Shown one piece after another: positions 8,569-17,910 of a stretch of DNA of 64,000 nt; positions within the stretch are counted from its first letter, which is position 1; every line of letters begins with the position of its first letter. The position numbers were made by a program, and so were the translations under genes. The notes below the pieces were generated by a model that saw only the letters and a list, made by a program, of their open reading frames with translations, was not told where the DNA came from and did no database searches. The DNA comes from Proteiniclasticum aestuarii. Lineage in GTDB: Bacteria > Bacillota > Clostridia > Clostridiales > Clostridiaceae. Location of the stretch: positions 62,001 to 126,000 of the forward strand of contig NZ_JAFNJU010000011.1 in NCBI RefSeq assembly GCF_017368455.1, read 5' to 3'.

Positions 8569-8583
8569 TTTATGTCGAAAATA
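8569..8583. promoter_or_regulatory. Spo0A-box-like direct repeat, copy 2
   Basis: Identical 15 bases to 8325-8339, with the TGTCGAA core at 8573-8579. It is 62 bases downstream of the pilD stop and about 360 bases upstream of pilA. Confidence 0.45.
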
Positions 8584-8644
8584 ATTTTAATGTTCACTAT
8601 TTTTGTTATTAAAATATGAACAAATTTAAAAACAAAAGGATCTA

Positions 8645-9397
8645 TCAAAAACTGAACAAACTGAAATAAAAATCAAGAAGCTCCTGCCCGAAAAGCAGAG
8701 CCATAAAGAATCCTATAATGAGAAGAGGGCCAAACGGAATGCCTTCCTTGCCATTTTTTTTCTTACTTGCAAGAAGAAATGAGGCTACCCCGCCTCCAAT
8801 TACGCTGGTTAGAAAGAACGATACCAGAGTCAGGACAGGCCCCAGTACAATACCAATAAGACCTAGAATCCAGATATCACCTATTCCCATCCCTCCCTTG
8901 GTGATCTGAATCACCAGAAAAATTAAAATCATAGCAATGAGACCAGCAAGAATAAACGGAAGAATGCTTATCCCTCTGTAAGTCCTTTCTAATAGAATGA
9001 ACACTACCAGGATCGCACCTGGAACCAGTGTTGAAAGATAGACATCCATAGTATCATAGTCAATCATGCCCACAACTATGAGAACAGAAGAAAAGAGGCA
9101 CAGAAGTACTGATTCAATACCAAAACCAATTTTCTGATAAAGCATCAGATAAAGAAAGCCATTCAGTCCTTCGATCAGAGGATACCTTGCTGAAATTTTC
9201 TCCCTGCAGTATCCGCATCTGCCTTTCAATAACAGATAACTGAAAACAGGCACAAGATGATAGGCTCTGATTCTTTTCCCGCAGCTTCCACAGGTACTTG
9301 GTGGATAAGCAATGCTGATGCCAGCTGGAATCCTATAGATCACTACATTAAGAAAAGAACCGATGATAAGACCATATACCACATATAAAAGACCCAC
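8645..9397 (-). CDS. pilD: Prepilin leader peptidase / N-methyltransferase PilD
   Basis: 250 residues, a typical PilD/GspO-like A24 aspartic peptidase. The N-terminal methylation domain carries two zinc-binding CxxC pairs ('CGSCGKR' near 36 and 'CGYCREK' near 60). The peptidase domain has the first catalytic Asp in 'GMIDYDTMD' (about 110-118) and the second in 'GMGIGDI' (about 169-175), within about seven membrane helices. It cleaves prepilin leaders before Phe and methylates the new N-terminus. The start is GTG at 9397 with GGAGGAG upstream. It lies 17 bases after pilT, so the two are cotranscribed. Confidence 0.95.
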   Translation of the reverse strand: MGLLYVVYGLIIGSFLNVVIYRIPAGISIAYPPSTCGSCGKRIRAYHLVPVFSYLLLKGRCGYCREKISARYPLIEGLNGFLYLMLYQKIGFGIESVLLCLFSSVLIVVGMIDYDTMDVYLSTLVPGAILVVFILLERTYRGISILPFILAGLIAMILIFLVIQITKGGMGIGDIWILGLIGIVLGPVLTLVSFFLTSVIGGGVASFLLASKKKNGKEGIPFGPLLIIGFFMALLFGQELLDFYFSLFSF

Positions 9398-9414
9398 TAT
9401 ACTCCTCCCTGAAA

Positions 9415-10473
9415 CTAAAATAAACCAAAAATCTGCTTCTTCATGGTTTCCTGATCCAATGCAAAGGCCACTGCACTTTCTTTTGTGATGACCTTTTCTC
9501 TATAGAGCGCTAGAATAGATGAATCCATGGAAATCATACCTGAAGATGCTCCTGTCTGAATCAGTGTCTGGAGCATATGCACTTTCCCTTCTCGAATCAG
9601 GTTTCTCACTCCAGTGGTTCCTGTCATGATTTCAAAAGCAGCCACTCTCCCCGATCCGTCGGCCTTCGGTATCAGTTTCTGAGAAACCACACCTTCAAGC
9701 ACCATAGAGAGCTGAAGTCTGATCTGAGCCTGCTGATGAGGGGGAAACACATCAATGATCCGGTCCACCGTCTGAGCGGCGCTGGAGGTATGAAGAGTCG
9801 ATAAAACGAGATGTCCCGTTTCCGCAGCTGTTATTGCTGTGCCGATGGTATCAAGGTCTCTCATTTCTCCCACAAGAATCACATCCGGATCCTGCCTTAA
9901 TGAGGCGCGAAGAGCTTCTGCAAAGCCTTTTGAATCGCGATGAATCTCTCGCTGACTTATAAGGGATTTTTTGTGATGATGAAGATACTCAACCGGGTCC
10001 TCCAGAGTAATGATATGACCTTCCTGCTCTTCATTGATCCGATCGATCATCGATGCCAGCGTCGTCGTTTTTCCGCTTCCAGTAGGTCCTGTAATAAGGA
10101 CCAGCCCTTTCCGAAGTCTCGTGAAGGATTCCATCACAGAAGGTAGACCCAGTTCCCTGAAAGAAGGGATTCTGGCCCCGATTACACGAAATGCGGCGGC
10201 GTATCCCATCCTTTCCCGAAAAAGGTTCACTCTGTATCGTCCACTTTCATCTTCATAGGAAAAGTCTGTTTCCCCATCTGATAAAAGCAACGCTCTTTCT
10301 TTATTCGAAACATGTTCCTGTACAATTTTATCCATATCCGCCACCTGGAGAACAGTCTCTGTTATCGGTATGAGCTTCCCGTTCACTCTCATGAGCGGGC
10401 TGGAACCTACCGCAAGATGCACATCAGATGCCGCTTTTTCTGTTGCCTTACCAAGGATTTCTTGAAGATTCAT
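9415..10473 (-). CDS. pilT: Type IV pilus retraction ATPase PilT
   Basis: 352 residues from the ATG at 10473 (GGAGG 6 bases upstream). It has the normal PilT layout: an N-terminal PAS-like domain, Walker A 'GPTGSGKTTT', an Asp box ending 'EDPVEY', Walker B 'LVGEMRDLDT', a His box 'STLHTS', and the PilT-specific C-terminal 'VRNLIREGK' (AIRNLIRE-type) helix. It depolymerises pili into the membrane for twitching. The gene follows an EAL-domain gene by about 77 bases and may share a transcript with the c-di-GMP genes. Confidence 0.95.
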   Translation of the reverse strand: MNLQEILGKATEKAASDVHLAVGSSPLMRVNGKLIPITETVLQVADMDKIVQEHVSNKERALLLSDGETDFSYEDESGRYRVNLFRERMGYAAAFRVIGARIPSFRELGLPSVMESFTRLRKGLVLITGPTGSGKTTTLASMIDRINEEQEGHIITLEDPVEYLHHHKKSLISQREIHRDSKGFAEALRASLRQDPDVILVGEMRDLDTIGTAITAAETGHLVLSTLHTSSAAQTVDRIIDVFPPHQQAQIRLQLSMVLEGVVSQKLIPKADGSGRVAAFEIMTGTTGVRNLIREGKVHMLQTLIQTGASSGMISMDSSILALYREKVITKESAVAFALDQETMKKQIFGLF

Positions 10474-10550
10474 CCCTTCCCTCCAATTGCTTATGCACAT
10501 ACATCACTTTTCTTACGTGTCATTCAAAAGATTGCACTTCTTCAATCACG

Positions 10551-12893
10551 CTAATATACCGGTTCTCCATCAACTTCATCTGATCCGGAATCCTCAGTTG
10601 TAATGATGGGAAACTTCCTTCTCATGACCCGAACCCAGCAGCTGTTAGGACTGGCAATAAGTGTCAGACTAGCTTCTTCGGGCTTAGCAGGTCTACCGCA
10701 GATATAACCCTGAACACAGTCGCAGTCCGCATAGAAGAGATACTCCATCTGCGATTCCAGCTCCACACCTTCCGCCACCACACTTAGTCCCAATCTATGA
10801 GCCAGAGATATAATGTCAGTGGTTATATACTCACTGGTATCTCCAGGGGATATGGGATCGATGAAGGCTTTATCGATTTTCAGAATATCCACATTCAGCT
10901 CCTTCAGGCTCCTTAATGAGGAGTAGCTTGTTCCAAAATTGTCCAGTGCAATAAGGAACCCATGTTCTCTTATTTCCTGAAGCTTTTTATTCATTTCCTT
11001 GAAATTATCGATAAGAACGGATTCTTCGATTTCAAGGATAATATGACCCCCGCTGATTCCCTCCTGCTCTGATATCCGAAGGATATCCTTCAGAAAATCC
11101 TCATGCAGCAGCTGGATCGCTGAGATATTCACTGACACGCGAACATGGCTATAGCCTTTTTCGTACATTTTCTTCGCATATCTTGCTGCCTGAGCGAAAA
11201 TAAGATTGCCAAGAGGTATCATAAGATTGTTCTTTTCCGCTATTTCAATGAACTTTTCCGGAGGTACTTTCCCGTATTTTTTCGAAGTGAATCGAGCAAG
11301 AGCCTCAAAGGAAGAGACCGACCCATCTTTCATGGAAATAATAGGCTGGTAGAGCAGGTGTACCCCTCCACTGCTTTCATCATTTATGATCTCTTTTAGT
11401 TCACTGACAACCATATCCTCCATCTGCAGTTTTCTTCCTGTGTGATAAGAGAAGAACGCATAATTCACTTCATCTTTTTCTCCGACACTGGAAAGTGATA
11501 CTGCCGTTTCCTTCAGAAGCTGCTCCATGGATTTTCTGTTGTCATCCAATTCCGTGATACCGAATTTAATGTTCATGTATTCGATTGTCCCATGAAGATT
11601 GAAATTTTCTCTGGAGAGATTTGTCACTTCTTCCACCAGAGTAATCAGTTCCAGTTTACTATTATAATCCTCAGCAAGAAGAATGAATTTGTCCTCTGAG
11701 AGGTTGAAAACCTGGACTGGATAATTCACAAGGCCAGGAATAGTCCTTCCGATTCTTCCGACAATCTGAGCAATGCTTTCATAAGGGTTTTCAAAATGAT
11801 GGGTCTTATAGTGAATATGTTTTACAAGAATCAGCGCTTTTTTTGTGCTTTGGATCAGATTTTTCTCATCCGTCAGGATGGTTCTCAGATACTCTTCATT
11901 AGGCAGTTTCGTCGACTGGTCAAAATATGCGAGATTCATAAGGTTCCTGAATCGTCTGTATGATGACCCGAAAAGTGAAAGAAGTGCACCATAAACAAAG
12001 AAAAGGATCAGCAGACTCACTCCGGTCAATCTACTCAGGAGTTCCTCTGTATCTTTCACGCTCTGAGCCACAGCCAGAGTCCCTTGTCGTCCATTTTCAT
12101 TGAAGATTGGAACAAAAACCTGATAGACCTCCTCCTCTCCAATTGTACTATAGGTTCCAGCCTCATTTTCCTGATCGATGCCTTCTATGATTTCTGATTC
12201 CTCGAAGATTTTTCCAATGCGGTCCGATTCAGTGCTCGCAAGAACTTGATAGTTATTATCAATGAAAGTCAGGTGCAGCAGGTTGTTTCCGTTTTTCATC
12301 CTGTTGAAATTATTGATCATTTCAAAATTATCCACAAAGGAGTTGATATGGTCTGCTGAAACACCAACCTGTACAAATCCTCCATCAGCCATCCGAAAGT
12401 AACCATACTTGTAATCCAGATTGGAAATGGTATTGGTTCTTACAGGACCTAAAAAACTTGTCAGATCACTGGTATAGAAATCATAAACAGGATGTCCTTC
12501 ATAAACACTCCATCCCACGTTCTTTGGATATGCAGAACTGACTACGATACCTTCAGGGCTGTATACATCGATGCTGTCCACATTCATCTTCTCAGCCACC
12601 ACCGCAAGGTCAAGGTTCTCTGGGTTTCGAGCATTGATGACTCCATTACCCGCAGCCTCGATTTTATCTTCAATAAGCTCAGTCACTGCTTCGTAGGCCT
12701 CGATATTCTTTTCTAGCGTATGAGAATAACTCTTGGCGGTATAGTTGGCATTTCTCACCATTTCATCTCTTATATAATCGCTGAAAGTATGGATCATAAC
12801 AAATCCTACCAGCATGAAAACAATAGTAACACCGATAAACGCCAATATATAAAGACTAAAATATGTCTTACTCACTTTCTTCTGACTCAACAT
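10551..12893 (-). CDS. Membrane Cache / degenerate GGDEF / EAL protein, with altered DDFGTG motif
   Basis: 780 residues from the ATG at 12893 (a GTG two codons earlier is possible). Layout: membrane helix about 14-36, extracytoplasmic Cache-like sensor about 37-290, second helix about 290-312, degenerate GGDEF about 325-490 (signature replaced by 'LSEDKF'), EAL about 510-755. EAL residues seen are YQP, FEALAR, NIS, EIEES, KID, AEGVE and QGY. The loop-6 motif reads 'DNFGTS' instead of DDFGTG, so one of the two metal-binding Asp residues is Asn. EAL domains hydrolyse c-di-GMP to pGpG; this one may be weak or act as a receptor (inference). The sensor shares 'EGHPV.DF' and 'VQVGVSA' motifs with three other proteins in the window. 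It is directly upstream of pilT. Confidence 0.9.
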   Translation of the reverse strand: MLSQKKVSKTYFSLYILAFIGVTIVFMLVGFVMIHTFSDYIRDEMVRNANYTAKSYSHTLEKNIEAYEAVTELIEDKIEAAGNGVINARNPENLDLAVVAEKMNVDSIDVYSPEGIVVSSAYPKNVGWSVYEGHPVYDFYTSDLTSFLGPVRTNTISNLDYKYGYFRMADGGFVQVGVSADHINSFVDNFEMINNFNRMKNGNNLLHLTFIDNNYQVLASTESDRIGKIFEESEIIEGIDQENEAGTYSTIGEEEVYQVFVPIFNENGRQGTLAVAQSVKDTEELLSRLTGVSLLILFFVYGALLSLFGSSYRRFRNLMNLAYFDQSTKLPNEEYLRTILTDEKNLIQSTKKALILVKHIHYKTHHFENPYESIAQIVGRIGRTIPGLVNYPVQVFNLSEDKFILLAEDYNSKLELITLVEEVTNLSRENFNLHGTIEYMNIKFGITELDDNRKSMEQLLKETAVSLSSVGEKDEVNYAFFSYHTGRKLQMEDMVVSELKEIINDESSGGVHLLYQPIISMKDGSVSSFEALARFTSKKYGKVPPEKFIEIAEKNNLMIPLGNLIFAQAARYAKKMYEKGYSHVRVSVNISAIQLLHEDFLKDILRISEQEGISGGHIILEIEESVLIDNFKEMNKKLQEIREHGFLIALDNFGTSYSSLRSLKELNVDILKIDKAFIDPISPGDTSEYITTDIISLAHRLGLSVVAEGVELESQMEYLFYADCDCVQGYICGRPAKPEEASLTLIASPNSCWVRVMRRKFPIITTEDSGSDEVDGEPVY

Positions 12894-13117
12894 GCTCACC
12901 TTTCCCCTTCTAGCTCAGACACCGACCCTCATGAGATATTTCTTTTCATTTCTCATTGCTAAAAACCGGTTTATTCGTTCTTCACCAGTATTCTAGGATT
13001 ACTTATCTATTTTATCATACAGCAACCTAAAACCTTAATACTTTATGATAATCTTTATTGTCTTTTTCTATATTCTGTATTACTAAAAGAACAAGACTCC
13101 AAACTGCAAAATCAGCG

Positions 13118-15550
13118 CTATACACATTGATCTGCAGTAGATTCCGCTGGCTTTTTTCTTCTGATCGTAATGAGTATGTCTACAAGAGATTCATCAAGGA
13201 TCACACCCGATTCTCGTTTCATCACCATAAACGCTACTTCTTCCGGCACACTGACTTCACTTAGCCGGGATGTCAGTCTATCAAATCTTTCCGCCACAGC
13301 AATGATTCTTGAGAGAAGCGGAATCTCTTTTCCTTTGAGCCCCTTAGGATACCCTGACCCATTCCATTTTTCGTGATGCGAAAGAACGATTCGAGCAAGT
13401 TCCATTGTTTCCTCAAAGGAATTAAGAATTCTGTATCCGATGACTGCGTGATCTTTTCTTGTTGGAAGTATATACTGATCCTCCCCTTCACTCATAAATC
13501 TGGTGATTTTACCTATGTCATGGATATAAGCGGCATCTCTCAGCTTGGTCATCTCTTCCTCACTTAAGGATAGCTCTTTACCGATGGCATCAGCCAGGAG
13601 TACGGTGTTTTCAGCATGCACGCGTTCCTCTTCTCGTCCCATGATGATCCCCACAAGGGATTTCAGCTGCTTGGTGCTTTCTTCACTTTTCGATACAGTC
13701 TTTTCCCGATACATTTTCTGCTCCGCATCATTCATGACACTCTCAATCGTCGTCTGATTGTTCTCCATGACGGAAAGGCCAAGCGCTATCCCACCACGTA
13801 CGCCATGAAAATCTTCGCTCTGTATGGAATCTGTTATGCGCTGCATGATTTCTTCAGCGGCTTCTTTTTCTGTGTTTCTTAAAAAAAGGTAGAATTCATC
13901 ACCACCTACCCTGAACAGAAGATCTTCTTTTCTCGTTTGACTTCTGATGATCTCAGCGATTCTTTTTAGAAATTCATCCCCTTTGCGATGGCCAAAGATA
14001 TCATTGGAAAGTTTCAGACCATTGACATCTCCAACCACAATGCTCATAGGCATGTATTCCTCCTTCTCAAGCTCGGTTGAGATTTTTTCAAGATAGGTTC
14101 TGTTATAGAGACCTGTGAGCGCGTCATGATAACTGAGATAGAGCACTTCTTCTTCCTGTTTCTTTCTCTCAGTGATATCAGCGAACGTCACAACTGACCC
14201 GATGATTTTTCCTTCCTGAATCTGAGGATGTGCAGAATATCGCACGGAAAACGGACTTCCATCCTTTCTGAAGAAGACTTCGTTCTCATCCGTAATGATG
14301 TCTCCTTTTCCGATGGATTCATAAATCTGGCAGTCTTCCCTGCTCACAGCAACACCCTCTCTTGTGCTGTGATGAATCATCTCATGACAGTTTGTGCCGA
14401 TGAGCTCTTTCGCATCCCTATAACCCAGTAGTGCCAATGCGCTTTTATTGATGAACGTGAAGTGGCCATGGACATCCATACCGTAGATTCCTTCTGCAGA
14501 TGAATTCAAAATCAGTGTCAGTTTTTCTTCGCTGGATGCAAGCTTGATGTTCGCCTTCTGTAGCTCCTGGGTAGTTTCTCTTCTTTCTTTTGCGTTCCAC
14601 ACACCGTTCATAAGAAGCGAAAGCTCTTCTACATCCTCACTGGAATAACCTTCCTCTTTATTCGCGACCCCAATCACTGCCAGAACCGCATCTTCCATGA
14701 TAACAGGAACCGTCATCAGATTAAACGGATATGATTCTTCAGCTTGTTCTTCATGGACTTTTTTTCTACCGTTGTAGATCATGGGTTTCCTAGTCTTCAC
14801 GGACTCGGTCCAAAGTTTCGTTCTATCAAGACTATAAATCATATTTGATGACTTCCTTATGGAGATGACTCTTCCATCTTTAGCGAAATTCTCCAACGTG
14901 AAAAGTTGATCCTCTTCATTGTAAAGATAGATATATCCGTAGGATGAATCTGTTAAAGCCAAGGCTTTCATGAGCACGTAGTCCATTTGCTCCTGGGATG
15001 AGCTGAAATCACTCACTGTAACATCAAGGAGAATCTCATTCCGCTTTATGATTTTCTCCCGTTCTTCACGCCTTTTCACTATATCTGTGATATCTTCTGT
15101 ATAAGTACCAACACCTTTCTCACCACCAGGAAGTACAAGCTGAAATTTTTGCAACCTGTATGTTCTTCCCCTCCAGATCAGAATCTGCTGGATTTCTTCA
15201 CCAGTCTCAAGGACCTTTCGATCGACTTCATGCAGTTTCTCAGCCATCTCTTCGTCATAAAAATTTTCGTCATTTTTACCGAGAAAATCCGCCTTCCTCT
15301 TATCAAAGAGCGCTGTATACGCTTCATTCACGAGGAAATATCGGTACTTATCATCCTTGATGGACAGGTATCTGTTATCCTGATCATAGAATCGAAGCCC
15401 CATTTCCACGTACCTTTCAGCGGTCATGAGCTTCTTTTTCATCTTCCTGTGATTAAGTATATGAAGGATCAGAAGCACTGCCAGAATCATTAGTGGCAGC
15501 ATCAGCGGGTTCTCTCTGATGTCATTTATTTGTTGTGTTATTGCCCACAT
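13118..15550 (-). CDS. PAS-GAF-PAS-GGDEF-HD-GYP hybrid c-di-GMP protein
   Basis: 810 residues. One N-terminal membrane helix (about 14-31), PAS about 45-145, GAF about 175-330, PAS about 345-460 (ending 'TFADITERKK'), GGDEF about 475-625 and HD-GYP about 640-800. The GGDEF site is intact ('RVGGDEFYLF'), so diguanylate cyclase activity is expected. The HD-GYP half has 'HDIGK', 'HHEKWNGSGYP' and 'AVAERFD', expected to hydrolyse c-di-GMP. Opposing activities in one chain imply switching by the sensor domains. The two N-terminal sensors face the cytoplasm, because only one helix is present. ATG start with AGGAG upstream. It lies between two EAL genes, 55 bases after the upstream one and 224 bases before the next. 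Confidence 0.92.
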   Translation of the reverse strand: MWAITQQINDIRENPLMLPLMILAVLLILHILNHRKMKKKLMTAERYVEMGLRFYDQDNRYLSIKDDKYRYFLVNEAYTALFDKRKADFLGKNDENFYDEEMAEKLHEVDRKVLETGEEIQQILIWRGRTYRLQKFQLVLPGGEKGVGTYTEDITDIVKRREEREKIIKRNEILLDVTVSDFSSSQEQMDYVLMKALALTDSSYGYIYLYNEEDQLFTLENFAKDGRVISIRKSSNMIYSLDRTKLWTESVKTRKPMIYNGRKKVHEEQAEESYPFNLMTVPVIMEDAVLAVIGVANKEEGYSSEDVEELSLLMNGVWNAKERRETTQELQKANIKLASSEEKLTLILNSSAEGIYGMDVHGHFTFINKSALALLGYRDAKELIGTNCHEMIHHSTREGVAVSREDCQIYESIGKGDIITDENEVFFRKDGSPFSVRYSAHPQIQEGKIIGSVVTFADITERKKQEEEVLYLSYHDALTGLYNRTYLEKISTELEKEEYMPMSIVVGDVNGLKLSNDIFGHRKGDEFLKRIAEIIRSQTRKEDLLFRVGGDEFYLFLRNTEKEAAEEIMQRITDSIQSEDFHGVRGGIALGLSVMENNQTTIESVMNDAEQKMYREKTVSKSEESTKQLKSLVGIIMGREEERVHAENTVLLADAIGKELSLSEEEMTKLRDAAYIHDIGKITRFMSEGEDQYILPTRKDHAVIGYRILNSFEETMELARIVLSHHEKWNGSGYPKGLKGKEIPLLSRIIAVAERFDRLTSRLSEVSVPEEVAFMVMKRESGVILDESLVDILITIRRKKPAESTADQCV

Positions 15551-15605
15551 ATTATCTCCTTATCCGATCATTAGCCGATCATCTAATGTTATTTATGTCA
15601 TTTAT

Positions 15606-17888
15606 CTACCGCAAATGACTCTGCTTTCTGACGTAGCGAAGCGCATCCTTCTCCTGCATGGGTTTGCTGTAGTAATAACCTTGAAGAACATCACAACCTT
15701 CACGGATAAGATAGTCTCTTTCTTCTTTTGTCTCCACTCCTTCTGCTACAGCAGAAAGACCAGACTTATGCACCATTCTGATGATGTCTCCTGTGATCAG
15801 ATCCGATGGATCAAGCTGAGTGATTTTTCGGATGAAGTACTGGTCAATCTTCACGGAATCCACATGGAGTTCCTTCAGTCTGGCGAAAGACGAATATCCA
15901 GTACCGAAATCATCAATGGATATATGGAGTCCCATCTCTCGCAGAACTTTAAGTTTCCTGTTCACCAGATCGTAGCTGCTCAGAAAAACCGATTCCGTAA
16001 TCTCAAGTTCGATAAAAGAGGGATCAATCGACGCATATTCGATGATTCCCCTTACCATTGAAACAAAATCATCCTGAATCACCTGAATAGGAGAAATATT
16101 CACCGCTACCCTGATTCCATATCCTTCCTCCAGAAGCTTCTTTTCAAAATCCACGGCCTTTTCCAGTATCAGCCGCCCAAGATCCGGCATAAGGCCGTTC
16201 TTTTCAGCAATCTGGATGAATTCAAGCGGAGATATCATTCCATATTTTTGAGAGTTCATTCTGGTCAATGCTTCCAGTCCGATGATGGTTTCAGTTTTCG
16301 CATCTATAAGCGGCTGATAGGTCAGAAGAATGATATTATCCATTTTGCTTTCAATGGCCATTTTCAGTTCACTCTCAATTGCTGTTTCACGCAGGATCTT
16401 CATTTCCATGACCTCGTCAAAGAAGATATATGGTTTTGGTGCATCTTCACTCACATTGTTCAACGCGATGAGTACATCTTTCAAGACATCCACTTCATCA
16501 TTGTATTGTTCGCCTAGTTCAAGGGCTCCGAAAGCCAGTGTATTGTATCTTTTTTCCTCTTTGTGGTCTCCCTGCAGCGGAATCACCTGACTTAAATTTT
16601 CCATGATCGAAACGAGCATCTCTCTCCGGCCATAGTTGCGGACCAGCATCATGAACTTTTCCTCGGAAAAACGGAAAAGACTGGCCCCTTCAATAGCTCG
16701 GGCGCTGATGTTCTTTGCAATATCCTGCAGGATGGATTCTCCCCGCTCATGACCCTTTGTCATGGTGATTCTGCTGAATCTGGGTACATGAACCATAATA
16801 AGCGCCAGTTGATCTCTTCTGGACTGCTTCAGCTCATAACGAAGCATTCGTTTCAGATATTTCGCGTTGGGGAGCCTCGTGATGTCATCCTCATAAGCCA
16901 GATCAAAAAGCTTCCGAGTCTTATCATGCAGCAGGTAGATGACGATGATCGCCGCAAGGTAGATCATAAGCAGCACAACGGTCATACTTCTGGTGAGATT
17001 CCTGATGGCATTTCTGGTCTCCTCCAGAGACATCCCGATGAGAAGAGTCCCCGCCTCGGTACCGGATAGATAGACCGGTTCATGAAAATCATGAATCTCT
17101 TCCATAGGTACCAGCTGAAACTCACCAATATTCAGTGTATCAGACAGCGGTTTTCTTTCCGAAATCACTGTGACTTTTCCAACCTCCTCATCCCTGCTGC
17201 TGCCGAGAATGATGCCTTCAGATGAAACGTAATTTACATACTCCACTTGATCATGCGTCAGCATTTCCTTCAGAAGACTGTTCATGTGGAATCCACCAAT
17301 AAGTGTATTCACTTTCTGAGCATCAATACCCACCTGTACTGTTCTTCCATCCTCCATCTTCTCATAACCATATAAATAGAAATCACCAGTGATGGTATTG
17401 GCTCTTATTGGCTCAATATAGAATGATAAATCAGAATTCATGAAATCCCTCACAGGATGATTCAAAGGTGGATTCCAACCTACGAATCGCTCTATGTTCG
17501 ATAGCATCAAGATTCCATCCTGATTGTAGATAGCAATTTCATCCACATTCATCTGGGTTGAGAGCGCAACAAGATCCTCATTTTGCAGATCCGCATCGGT
17601 ATTCGTGATGATGCTGGCGAGACCCTTCAGTTTATCATGAATCAGTTGCTCCACCACCGCACTTGCTTCAACGCTCCGGCTCAAACTATGGGAGTATCCC
17701 TTCGCGAGATTATTTGCATTGATTTCGAGCTCCTTCACATAGTGATGCTTGATGCCTTGGGATAGAATGATCAACCCAAGACATAGAAAAACCGTGATCA
17801 GATACATGGATACTTTTGTCAGAAATCCGACATCTCGCGGTTTCTTCATCATTTCATTTGCTTGCTTGAGTAAGTTTTTCTGACTCAA
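15606..17888 (-). CDS. Membrane Cache / degenerate GGDEF / EAL c-di-GMP phosphodiesterase
   Basis: 760 residues. Membrane helices near 25-45 and 290-312 flank a Cache-like sensor. A degenerate GGDEF ('FSEEKF' in place of GGDEF) is at about 330-490, and an EAL domain at about 505-750. The EAL motifs are complete: YQP, 'LEALTR', NIS, 'EITES', 'DDFGTGYSS', KID, AEGVE, QGYYYSKP. It should therefore be an active phosphodiesterase, while the GGDEF half may bind GTP as a regulator (known for such hybrids). It starts with TTG at 17888, supported by GGAGG 7 bases upstream; the next ATG is 13 codons in. It lies 22 bases after the GGDEF gene, so the pair is probably cotranscribed. Confidence 0.92.
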   Translation of the reverse strand: MSQKNLLKQANEMMKKPRDVGFLTKVSMYLITVFLCLGLIILSQGIKHHYVKELEINANNLAKGYSHSLSRSVEASAVVEQLIHDKLKGLASIITNTDADLQNEDLVALSTQMNVDEIAIYNQDGILMLSNIERFVGWNPPLNHPVRDFMNSDLSFYIEPIRANTITGDFYLYGYEKMEDGRTVQVGIDAQKVNTLIGGFHMNSLLKEMLTHDQVEYVNYVSSEGIILGSSRDEEVGKVTVISERKPLSDTLNIGEFQLVPMEEIHDFHEPVYLSGTEAGTLLIGMSLEETRNAIRNLTRSMTVVLLMIYLAAIIVIYLLHDKTRKLFDLAYEDDITRLPNAKYLKRMLRYELKQSRRDQLALIMVHVPRFSRITMTKGHERGESILQDIAKNISARAIEGASLFRFSEEKFMMLVRNYGRREMLVSIMENLSQVIPLQGDHKEEKRYNTLAFGALELGEQYNDEVDVLKDVLIALNNVSEDAPKPYIFFDEVMEMKILRETAIESELKMAIESKMDNIILLTYQPLIDAKTETIIGLEALTRMNSQKYGMISPLEFIQIAEKNGLMPDLGRLILEKAVDFEKKLLEEGYGIRVAVNISPIQVIQDDFVSMVRGIIEYASIDPSFIELEITESVFLSSYDLVNRKLKVLREMGLHISIDDFGTGYSSFARLKELHVDSVKIDQYFIRKITQLDPSDLITGDIIRMVHKSGLSAVAEGVETKEERDYLIREGCDVLQGYYYSKPMQEKDALRYVRKQSHLR

Positions 17889-17910
17889 TGATCTTCCTCC
17901 ATATTTTTCT

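Larger units (their letters stand above)
8212..8644 (-). promoter_or_regulatory. pilA upstream region
   Basis: 433 AT-rich bases without a gene. It holds a ribosome site for pilA (AAAGGGG), a possible minus-strand promoter near 8260-8300 (TTGTTA, 15-base gap, TAATAT; weak spacing), two copies of a 15-base direct repeat containing Spo0A-box cores, a third near-match at 8532-8540, and a hairpin that could end the pilT-pilD transcript. No c-di-GMP riboswitch motif was recognised here. Confidence 0.55.

Noticed and set aside
8212-8644. c-di-GMP riboswitch upstream of pilA
   Set aside because: Clostridial pilin genes can be riboswitch-controlled, so I looked for GEMM-like conserved strings on both strands; none was recognised here or before the other c-di-GMP genes.
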